Source: Bugula neritina (lineage: Eukaryota > Bryozoa > Gymnolaemata > Cheilostomatida > Bugulidae). From it: DNA of 64,000 bases. The notes beneath the pieces are model-generated. The model searched no databases, was not told the DNA's origin, and saw only the letters and a program-made list of their open reading frames with translations. Position 1 is the first letter of the stretch. Every line of letters starts with the position of its first letter. The stretch lies in NCBI GenBank assembly GCA_964035545.1, contig CAXIUT010000073.1:124001-188000 (forward strand), given 5' to 3'. This document shows, piece by piece, positions 52,135-62,888 of the stretch. The position numbers and the translations under genes were made by a program.

Positions 52135-53477
52135 TCATTGCACCAGCACCGATTTCAATGTAGGTGTGTTGGGAGTTATCTTTCCTAAATTTTTGTTCTT
52201 GGCAATTATACGAAACAGACACAGGCTAATATTAGTTTTGTTATTTGCAAGAGTTTTTCTGTCTGATTGTCCATCAGCAAAAGTTTGCGCCTTCCCGTTA
52301 TTATGGAAATTCCAGTGCTGCTGGAAGACCTTTGCATTGTACACCCGCCTTTACTATTGAATTTAGATGTTTTATTTTCCCATCCCCTCTCCTGCCCCCC
52401 TGTCCCCTCTAACAACCAGCAATCCTGACTCATGCGAAATGTGTTATTGTTCTAGAGTTGGCCCATGGGCCTACAGTATACGATTTGAAGCTTTATAGTT
52501 TACAGGCAGTGGAGATGAGTCACTGCTGAAACCCATTTGATTAGTAGACTATATTGCTCTTCAATCATCAGTTTTCATATTCAAAGAGAAAGCTCATCTG
52601 CAGCGCCATTTCACAGTGTTATATTTTGCTAGAGTAATAACTAATTTTAGATGCCTTTGCAAACATATGAGAAATAAATGAGTCATTTTATGAAAAGAGG
52701 TGTTTGCAGCAGTTGTCCACTTTTGATTTAGACGCGTCATGGAAACTTTTGTAGTTTTAAATAATATCTCCAAACTCATCACTTGCATGTGTTTATATAC
52801 TTGATAAAGTTTTTCATGCAAAACTTGATGCCTGCTTCAAAGACACCAGTGCTTAAAACTGTGTTAACTGTATTGGCACGTTGCCATGAGATATTTGGTT
52901 ATATTTAGCATCACAACATACTCTTCAGAAAGTTAAGAAAATCAGTCTATAGAAAGTTAATGAAATAAACCTACCAGAGAGAGTAAGCCAGATGTAACAA
53001 GTAGATCCAAAACAAGTTGATTAACAATTGAAGTTGAATTCTCCATGTAGTGAATACTTTAGTCCTAATGTCAAATGCAAACGTCTGCAACCAAATTGTG
53101 TAGACTTCATGAGCTGGTTAGCTGACAGGACTCATTAAAGTTCTTAGCTGTTGTGTGTATAGTGATGCCCATCTTGAACTAGAGAGGGCTGACGGAAGAC
53201 TGCTACTTTGTGAAAATTGACAATGCATATTATTATTATTCATTGTTGAGATTCACGACTGCCATAAACAATGATAAAATATTCATTGTTGGTACTACTG
53301 AGTAGAATAAAATATAATATAATATTATTCTCTGGACAGATAAACAATATCAAATGCATATTATAACATTACCATAAATCTACGGCGCTTCACATCTTCA
53401 CTTTTTTCTGCAATGTTATTTCTTTGCAGTTAGAAGTACTAGCTGAATATATGACTATGAAACATAACCCTTCAATT
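52135..53477. repeat. M40, B1 unit
   Basis: gattag; last B1 of the window. Confidence 0.95.
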
Positions 53478-54818
53478 TCATTGCACCAGCACCGATTTCA
53501 ATGTAGGTGTGTTGGGAGTTATCTTTCCTAAATTTTTGTTCTTGGCAATTATACGAAACAGACACAGGCTAATATTAGTTTTGTTATTTGCAAGAGTTTT
53601 TCTGTCTGATTGTCCATCAGCAAAAGTTTGCGCCTTCCCGTTATTATGGAAATTCCAGTGCTGCTGGAAGACCTTTGCATTGTACACCCGCCTTTACTAT
53701 TGAATTTAGATGTTTTATTTTCCCATCCCCTCTCCTGCCCCCCTGTCCCCTCTAACAACCAGCAATCCTGACTCATGCGAAATGTGTTATTGTTCTAGAG
53801 TTGGCCCATGGGCCTACAGTATACGATTTGAAGCTTTATAGTTTACAGGCAGTGGAGATGAGTCACTGCTGAAACCCATTTTATTAGTAGACTATATTGC
53901 TCTTCAATCATCAGTTTTCATATTCAAAGAGAAAGCTCATCTGCAGCGCCATTTCACAGTGTTATATTTTGCTAGAGTAATAACTTATTTTAGATGCCTT
54001 TGCAAACATATGAGAAGTAAATGAGTCATTTTATGAAAAGAGGTGTTTGCAGCAGTTGTCCACTTTTGATTTAGACGCGTCATGGAAACTTTTGTAGTTT
54101 TAAATAATATCTCCAAACTCATCACTTGCATGTGTTTATATACTTGATAAAGTTTTTCATGCAAAACTTGATGCCTGCTTCAAAGACACCAGTGCTTAAA
54201 ACTGTGTTAACTGTATTGGCACGTTGCCATAAGATATTTGGTAATATTTCGCATCACAACAAACTCTTCAGAAAGTTAAGAAATTCAGTGTAGAAAGTTA
54301 CTGAAATAAACCTACCAGAGAGAGTAAGCCAGATGTAACAAGTAGATCCAAAACAAGTTGATTAACAATTGAAGTTGAATTCTCCATGTAGTGAATACTT
54401 TAGTCCTAATGTCAAATGCAAACGTCTGCAACCAAATTGTATAGACTTCATGAGCTGGTTAGCTGACAGGACTCATTAAAGTTCTTAACTCTTGTGTGTA
54501 TAGTGATGCCCATCTTGAACTAGAGAGGGCTGACTGAAGACTGCTACTTTGTGAAAATTGACAATGCATATTATTATTATTCATTGTTGAGATTCACGAC
54601 TGCCATAAACAATGATAAAATATTCATTGTTGGTACTACTGAGTAGAATAAAATATAATATAATATTATTCTCTGGACAGATAAACAATATCAAATGCAT
54701 AATATAACATTACCATAAATCTACGGCGCTTCACATCTTCACCTTTTTCTGCAATGTTATTTCTTTGCAGTTAGAAGTACTAGCTGAATATATGACTATG
54801 AAACATAACCCTTCAATT
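53478..54818. repeat. M41, hybrid X5: B2 head, L-like tail (1,341 bp)
   Basis: B2 to about 54,230, then ccataagat, ggtaatatttcgc, a 2-bp-shorter cagtgtagaa, ttactgaa, ttaactcttg and gactgaag. gaattctcc and gtgaatac stay core-type, so the tail is a patchwork. Confidence 0.9.
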
Positions 54819-56163
54819 TCATTGCACCAGCACCGATTTCAATATAGGTGTGCTGGGAGTTATCTTTCCTAAAGTTTTGTTCTTGGTGTTTATACGAAGC
54901 AGACACAGGCTAATATTAGTTTTGTTATTTGCAAGAGTTTTTCTGTCTGATTGTCCATCAGCAAAAGTTTGCGCCTTGCAGTTATTATGGAAATACCAGT
55001 GATGCTGGAAGACCTTTGCATTGTACACCCGCCTTTACTATTGAATTTAGATGTTTTATTTTCCCATCCCCTCTCCTGCCCCCCTGTCCCCTCTAACAAC
55101 CAGCAATCCTGACTCATGTGAAATGTGTTATTAAGTTTTAGAGTTGGACCATGGGCCTACAGTATACGATTTGAAGCTTTATAGTTTACAGGCAGTGGAG
55201 ATGAGTCACTGCTGAAACCCATTTTATTAGTAGACTATATTGCTCTTCAATCATCAGTTTGCATATTAAAACAGAAAGCTCATCTGCAGCGCCATTTCAC
55301 AGTGTTATATTTTGCTAGAGTAATAACTAATTTTAGATGCCTTTGCAAACATATGAGAAATAAATGAGTCATTTTATGAAAAGAGGTGTTTGCAGCAGTT
55401 GTCCACTTTTGATTTAGACGCGTCATGGAAACTTTTGTAGTTTTAAATAATATCTCCAAACTCATCACTTGCATGTGTTTATATACTTGATAAAGTTTTT
55501 CATGCAAAACTTGATGCCTGCTTCAAAGACACCAGTGCTTAAAACTGTGTTAACTGTATTGGCACGTTGCCATGAGATATTTGGTTATATTTAGCATCAC
55601 AACATACTCTTCAGAAAGTTAAGAAAATCAGTCTATAGAAAGTTAATGAAATAAACCTACCAGAGAGAGTAAGCCAGATGTAACAAGTAGATCCAAAACA
55701 AGTTGATTAACAATTGAAGTTGAATTCTCCATGTAGTGAATACTTTAGTCCTAATGTCAAATGCAAACGTCTGCAACCAAATTGTGTAGACTTCATGAGC
55801 TGGTTAGCTGACAGGACTCATTAAAGTTCTTAGCTGTTGTGTGTATAGTGATGCCCATCTTGAACTAGAGAGGGCTGACGGAAGACTGCTACTTTGTGAA
55901 AATTGACAATGCATATTATTATTATTCATTGTTGAGATTCACGACTGCCATAAACAATGATAAAATATTCATTGTTGGTACTACTGAGTAGAATAAAATA
56001 TAATATAATATTATTCTCTGGACAGATAAACAATATCAAATGCATATTATAACATTACCATAAATCTACGGCGCTTCACATCTTCACTTTTTTCTGCAAT
56101 GTTATTTCTTTGCAGTTAGAAGTACTAGCTGAATATATGACTATGAAACATAACCCTTCAATT
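54819..56163. repeat. M42, hybrid X6: A1 head, B tail
   Basis: A markers through tttgcat (about 55,260), B from gttatat (about 55,304). Private c at 54,853 (tgctggg). Confidence 0.9.
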
Positions 56164-57506
56164 TCATTGCACCAGCACCGATTTCAATGTAGGTGTGTTG
56201 GGAGTTATCTTTCCTAAATTTTTGTTCTTGGCAATTATACGAAACAGACACAGGCTAATATTAGTTTTGTTATTTGCAAGAGTTTTTCTGTCTGATTGTC
56301 CATCAGCAAAAGTTTGCGCCTTCCCGTTATTATGGAAATTCCAGTGCTGCTGGAAGACCTTTGCATTGTACACCCGCCTTTACTATTGAATTTAGATGTT
56401 TTATTTTCCCATCCCCTCTCCTGCCCCCCTGTCCCCTCTAACAACCAGCAATCCTGACTCATGCGAAATGTGTTATTGTTCTAGAGTTGGCCCATGGGCC
56501 TACAGTATACGATTTGAAGCTTTATAGTTTACAGGCAGTGGAGATGAGTCACTGCTGAAACCCATTTTATTAGTAGACTATATTGCTCTTCAATCATCAG
56601 TTTTCATATTCAAAGAGAAAGCTCATCTGCAGCGCCATTTCACAGTGTTATATTTTGCTAGAGTAATAACTAATTTTAGATGCCTTTGCAAACATATGAG
56701 AAATAAATGAGTCATTTTATGAAAAGAGGTGTTTGCAGCAGTTGTCCACTTTTGATTTAGACGCGTCATGGAAACTTTTGTAGTTTTAAATAATATCTCC
56801 AAACTCATCACTTGCATGTGTTTATATACTTGATAAAGTTTTTCATGCAAAACTTGATGCCTGCTTCAAAGACACCAGTGCTTAAAACTGTGTTAACTGT
56901 ATTGGCACGTTGCCATGAGATATTTGGTAATATTTAGCATCACAACATACTCTTCAGAAAGTTAAGAAAATCAGTCTATAGAAAGTTAATGAAATAAACC
57001 TACCAGAGAGAGTAAGCCAGATGTAACAAGTAGATCCAAAACAAGTTGATTGACAATTGAAGTTGAATTCTCCATGTAGTGAATACTTTAGTCCTAATGT
57101 CAAATGCAAACGTCTGCAACCAAATTGTGTAGACTTCATGAGCTGGTTAGCTGACAGGACTCATTAAAGTTCTTAACTCTTGTGTGTATAGTGATGCCCA
57201 TCTTGAACTAGAGAGGGCTGACTGAAGACTGCTACTTTGTGAAAATTGACAATGCATATTATTATTATTCATTGTTGAGATTCACGACTGCCATAAACAA
57301 TGATAAAATATTCATTGTTGGTACTACTGAGTAGAATAAAATATAATATAATATTATTCTCTGGACAGATAAACAATATCAAATGCATAATATAACATTA
57401 CCATAAATCTACGGCGCTTCACATCTTCACCTTTTTCTGCAATGTTATTTCTTTGCAGTTAGAAGTACTAGCTGAATATATGACTATGAAACATAACCCT
57501 TCAATT
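56164..57506. repeat. M43, B2 unit of the right domain
   Basis: Normal B2 head. The tail has ggtaatatttag, gattgacaa, ttaactcttg and gactgaag. Confidence 0.93.
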
Positions 57507-57948
57507 TCATTGCACCAGCACCGATTTCAATATAGGTGTGTTGGGAGTTATCTTTCCTAAAGTTTTGTTCTTGGTGTTTATACGAAGCAGACACAGGCTA
57601 ATATTAGTTTTGTTATTTGCAAGAGTTTTTCTGTCTGATTGTCCATCAGCAAAAGTTTGCGCCTTGCTGTTATTATGGAAATACCAGTGATGCTGGAAGA
57701 CCTTTGCATTGTACACCCGCCTTTACTATTGAATTTAGATGTTTTATTTTCCCATCCCCTCTCCTGCCCCCCTGTCCCCTCTAACAACCAGCAATCCTGA
57801 CTCATGCGAAATGTGTTATTAAGTTTTAGAGTTGGACCATGGGCCTACAGTATACGATTTGAAGCTTTATAGTTTACAGGCAGTGGAGATGAGTCACTGC
57901 TGAAACCCATTTTATTAGTAGACTATATTGCTCTTCAATCATCAGTTT
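56930..57948. repeat. Segmental duplication V, copy 1 (1.0 kb, offset 2,688)
   Basis: Shares two private changes with 59,618-60,636: g at 57,052/59,740 (gattgacaa for gattaacaa) and t at 57,668/60,356 (cttgctg for cttgcag). One difference was seen inside (57,073 c against 59,761 t). It covers the M43 tail and M44 head. Confidence 0.75.
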
Positions 57949-58851
57949 GCATATTAAAACAGAAAGCTCATCTGCAGCGCCATTTCACAGTGTTAAATTT
58001 TGCTAGAGTAAAAATTAATTTTAGATGCCTTTGCAAACATATGAGAAATAAATGAGTCATTTTATGAAAAGAGGTGTTTGCAGCAGTTGTCCACTTTTGA
58101 TTTAGACGCGTCATGGAAACTTTTGTAGTTTTAAATAATATCTCCAAACTCATCACTTGCATGTGTTTATATACTTGATAAAGTTTTTCATGCAAAACTT
58201 GATGCCTGCTTCAAAGACACCAGTGCTTAAAACTGTGTTAACTGTATTGGCACGTTGCCATGGGATATTTGGTTATATTTAGCATCACAACATACTCTTC
58301 AGAAAGTTAAGAAAATCAGTCTATAGAAAGTTAATGAAATAAACCTACCAGAGAGAGTAAGCCAGATGTAACAAGTAGATCCAAAACAAGTTGATTAACA
58401 ATTGAAGTTGAATTCTCCATGTAGTGAATACTTTAGTCCTAATGTCAAATGCAAACGTCTGCAACCAAATTGTGTAGACTTCATGAGCTGGTTAGCTGAC
58501 AGGACTCATTAAAGTTCTTAACTGTTGTGTGTATAGTGATGCCCATCTTGAACTAGAGAGGGCTGACGGAAGACTGCTACTTTGTGAAAATTGACAATGC
58601 ATATTATTATTATTCATTGTTGAGATTCACGACTGCCATAAACAATGATAAAATATTCATTGTTGGTACTACTGAGTAGAATAAAATATATTATAATATT
58701 ATTCTCTGGACAGATAAACAATATCAAATGCATATTATAACATTACCATAAATCTACGGCGCTTCACATCTTCACTTTTTTCTGCAATGTTATTTCTTTG
58801 CAGTTAGAAGTACTAGCTGAATATATGACTATGAAACATAACCCTTCAATT
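57507..58851. repeat. M44, A1 unit of the right domain
   Basis: cttgctg at 57,663-57,669 and B-type tgcgaaat followed by A-type tattaag. Private g at 58,263. Confidence 0.93.
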
Positions 58852-60194
58852 TCATTGCACCAGCACCGATTTCAATGTAGGTGTGTTGGGAGTTATCTTT
58901 CCTAAATTTTTGTTCTTGGCAATTATACGAAACAGACACAGGCTAATATTAGTTTTGTTATTTGCAAGAGTTTTTCTGTCTGATTGTCCATCAGCAAAAG
59001 TTTGCGCCTTCCCGTTATTATGGAAATTCCAGTGCTGCTGGAAGACCTTTGCATTGTACACCCGCCTTTACTATTGAATTTAGATGTTTTATTTTCCCAT
59101 CCCCTCTCCTGCCCCCCTGTCCCCTCTAACAACCAGCAATCCTGACTCATGCGAAATGTGTTATTGTTCTAGAGTTGGCCCATGGGCCTACAGTATACGA
59201 TTTGAAGCTTTATAGTTTACAGGCAGTGGAGATGAGTCACTGCTGAAACCCATTTTATTAGTAGACTATATTGCTCTTCAATCATCAGTTTTCATATTCA
59301 AAGAGAAAGCTCATCTGCAGCGCCATTTCACAGTGTTATATTTTGCTAGAGTAATAACTAATTTTAGATGCCTTTGCAAACATATGAGAAATAAATGAGT
59401 CATTTTATGAAAAGAGGTGTTTGCAGCAGTTGTCCACTTTTGATTTAGACGCGTCATGGAAACTTTTGTAGTTTTAAATAATATCTCCAAACTCATCACT
59501 TGCATGTGTTTATATACTTGATAAAGTTTTTCATGCAAAACTTGATGCCTGCTTCAAAGACACCAGTGCTTAAAACTGTGTTAACTGTATTGGCACGTTG
59601 CCATGAGATATTTGGTTATATTTAGCATCACAACATACTCTTCAGAAAGTTAAGAAAATCAGTCTATAGAAAGTTAATGAAATAAACCTACCAGAGAGAG
59701 TAAGCCAGATGTAACAAGTAGATCCAAAACAAGTTGATTGACAATTGAAGTTGAATTCTCTATGTAGTGAATACTTTAGTCCTAATGTCAAATGCAAACG
59801 TCTGCAACCAAATTGTGTAGACTTCATGAGCTGGTTAGCTGACAGGACTCATTAAAGTTCTTAACTCTTGTGTGTATAGTGATGCCCATCTTGAACTAGA
59901 GAGGGCTGACTGAAGACTGCTACTTTGTGAAAATTGACAATGCATATTATTATTATTCATTGTTGAGATTCACGACTGCCATAAACAATGATAAAATATT
60001 CATTGTTGGTACTACTGAGTAGAATAAAATATAATATAATATTATTCTCTGGACAGATAAACAATATCAAATGCATAATATAACATTACCATAAATCTAC
60101 GGCGCTTCACATCTTCACCTTTTTCTGCAATGTTATTTCTTTGCAGTTAGAAGTACTAGCTGAATATATGACTATGAAACATAACCCTTCAATT
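58852..60194. repeat. M45, B2 unit of the right domain
   Basis: B2 head; tail gattgacaa, ctctatgtag, ttaactcttg. Confidence 0.93.
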
Positions 60195-60636
60195 TCATTG
60201 CACCAGCACCGATTTCAATATAGGTGTGTTGGGAGTTATCTTTCCTAAAGTTTTGTTCTTGGTGTTTATACGAAGCAGACACAGGCTAATATTAGTTTTG
60301 TTATTTGCAAGAGTTTTTCTGTCTGATTGTCCATCAGCAAAAGTTTGCGCCTTGCTGTTATTATGGAAATACCAGTGATGCTGGAAGACCTTTGCATTGT
60401 ACACCCGCCTTTACTATTGAATTTAGATGTTTTATTTTCCCATCCCCTCTCCTGCCCCCCTGTCCCCTCTAACAACCAGCAATCCTGACTCATGCGAAAT
60501 GTGTTATTAAGTTTTAGAGTTGGACCATGGGCCTACAGTATACGATTTGAAGCTTTATAGTTTACAGGCAGTGGAGATGAGTCACTGCTGAAACCCATTT
60601 TATTAGTAGACTATATTGCTCTTCAATCATCAGTTT
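59618..60636. repeat. Segmental duplication V, copy 2
   Basis: M45 tail and M46 head, copied with 56,930-57,948. It ends where M46 takes B-type ttttcat (60,637 is t, against g at 57,949). Confidence 0.74.
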
Positions 60637-61539
60637 TCATATTCAAAGAGAAAGCTCATCTGCAGCGCCATTTCACAGTGTTAAATTTTGCTAGAGTAAA
60701 AATTAATTTTAGATGCCTTTGCAAACATATGAGAAATAAATGAGTCATTTTATGAAAAGAGGTGTTTGCAGCAGTTGTCCACTTTTGATTTAGACGCGTC
60801 ATGGAAACTTTTGTAGTTTTAAATAATATCTCCAAACTCATCACTTGCATGTGTTTATATACTTGATAAAGTTTTTCATGCAAAACTTGATGCCTGCTTC
60901 AAAGACACCAGTGCTTAAAACTGTGTTAACTGTATTGGCACGTTGCCATGAGATATTTGGTTATATTTAGCATCACAACATACTCTTCAGAAAGTTAAGA
61001 AAATCAGTCTATAGAAAGTTAATGAAATAAACCTACCAGAGAGAGTAAGCCAGATGTAACAAGTAGATCCAAAACAAGTTGATTAACAATTGAAGTTGAA
61101 TTCTCCATGTAGTGAATACTTTAGTCCTAATGTCAAATGCAAACGTCTGCAACCAAATTGTGTAGACTTCATGAGCTGGTTAGCTGACAGGACTCATTAA
61201 AGTTCTTAACTGTTGTGTGTATAGTGATGCCCATCTTGAACTAGAGAGGGCTGACGGAAGACTGCTACTTTGTGAAAATTGACAATGCATATTATTATTA
61301 TTCATTGTTGAGATTCACGACTGCCATAAACAATGATAAAATATTCATTGTTGGTACTACTGAGTAGAATAAAATATAATATAATATTATTCTCTGGACA
61401 GATAAACAATATCAAATGCATATTATAGCATTACCATAAATCTACGGCGCTTCACATCTTCACTTTTTTCTGCAATGTTATTTCTTTGCAGTTAGAAGTA
61501 CTAGCTGAATATATGACTATGAAACATAACCCTTCAATT
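60195..61539. repeat. M46, A1 unit with a B patch
   Basis: A head with cttgctg and tattaag, then a B patch (ttttcatattcaaagag at about 60,634-60,650), then A again (gttaaat). Private g at 61,428. Confidence 0.92.
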
Positions 61540-62888
61540 TCATTGCACCAGCACCGATTTCAATGTAGGTGTGTTGGGAGTTATCTTTCCTAAATTTTTG
61601 TTCTTGGCAATTATACGAAACAGACACAGGCTAATATTAGTTTTGTTATTTGCAAGAGTTTTTCTGTCTGATTGTCCATCAGCAAAAGTTTGCGCCTTCC
61701 CGTTATTATGGAAATTTCAGTGCTGCTGGAAGACCTTTGCATTGTACACCCGCCTTTACTATTGAATTTAGATGTTTTATTTTCCCATCCCCTCTCCTGC
61801 CCCCCTGTCCCCTCTAACAACCAGCAATCCTGACTCATGCGAAATGTGTTATTAAGTTTTAGAGTTGGACCATGGGCCGACAGTATACGATTTGAAGCTT
61901 TATAGTTTACAGGCAGTGGAGATGAGTCACTGCTGAAACCCATTTTATTAGTAGACTATATTGCTCTTCAATCATCAGTTTTCATATTCAAAAAGAAAGC
62001 TCATCTGCAGCGCCATTTCACAGTGTTATATTTTTCTAGAGTAATAACTAATTTTAGATGCCTTTGCAAACATATGAGAAATAAATGAGTCATTTTATGA
62101 AAAGAGGTGTTTGCAGCAGTTGTCGACTTTTGATTTAGACGCGTCATGGAAACTTTTGTAGTTTTAAATAATATCTCCAAACTCATCACTTGCATGTGTT
62201 TATATACTTGATAAAGTTTTTCATGCAAAACTTGATGCCTGCTTCAAAGACACCAGTGCTTAAAACTGTGTTAACTGTATTGGCACGTTGCCATGAGATA
62301 TTTGGTTATATTTAGCATCACAACATACTCTTCAGAAAGTTAAGAAAATCAGTCTATAGAAAGTTAATGAAATAAACCTACCAGAGAGAGTAAGCCAGAT
62401 GTAACAAGTAGATCCAAAACAAGTTGATTAACAATTGAAGTTGAATTCTCCATGTAGTGAATACTTTAGTCCTAATGTCAAATGCAAACGTCTGCAACCA
62501 AATTGTGTAGACTTCATGAGCTGGTTAGCTGACAGGACTCATTAAAGTTCTTAACTGTTGTGTGTATAGTGATGCCCATCTTGAACTAGAGAGGGCTGAC
62601 TGAAGACTGCTACCTACTTTGTGAAAATTGACAATGCATATTATTATTATTCATTGTTGAGATTCACGACTGCCATAAACAATGATAAAATATTCATTGT
62701 TGGTACTACTGAGTAGAATAAAATATAATATAATATTATTCTCTGGACAGATAAACAATATCAAATGCATATTATAACATTACCATAAATCTACGGCGCT
62801 TCACATCTTCACTTTTTTCTGCAATGTTATTTCTTTGCAGTTAGAAGTACTAGCTGAATATATGACTATGAAACATAACCCTTCAATT
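61540..62888. repeat. M47, hybrid X7 with most private changes (1,349 bp)
   Basis: B head with a short A patch (tattaag, ttggacc at about 61,853-61,870), then B again. Private bases at 61,717, 61,879, 61,993, 62,035 and 62,125, and a 4-bp duplication (ctacctac, 62,610-62,617). Confidence 0.92.

Larger units (their letters stand above)
7398..54230. repeat. Core domain: six-unit higher-order repeat and its rearranged copies
   Basis: Units M7-M41 are near-identical within subtype and follow an order best explained by an A1-A2-B1-B2-A3-B1 hexamer of 8,064 bp. One intact hexamer is at 42,726-50,789. A second (33,319 onward) has an extra hybrid unit M31 before its last B1. Stretches at 9,125-15,845 and 26,598-33,318 read A1-A2-B2-A3-B1 and lack one B unit. 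M39 follows B1 directly, so an A1 is missing there. Such gains and losses of whole units are what unequal crossing-over between homologous units produces. Confidence 0.85.
50715..54230. repeat. Segmental duplication III, copy 2
   Basis: M39-M41 repeat M34-M36. M39 (A2) follows B1 directly, where the regular order would have A1 first. The likely cause is crossover between the start of an A1 and the start of an A2 unit. Private changes are at 53,986 (t for a) and 54,017 (g for a). After 54,230 the sequence becomes L-like. Confidence 0.78.

Noticed and set aside
56954-57139. 61-residue minus-strand frame, repeated at 59,642-59,827
   Set aside because: Opened by the private gattgacaa change that removes a stop in M43 and M45 only; otherwise closed in the array.
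61611-61943. Longest open frame in the window (110 residues, minus strand)
   Set aside because: It exists only in hybrid unit M47, where a B head joined to an A patch removes a stop. No recognisable domain, and absent from all other units.
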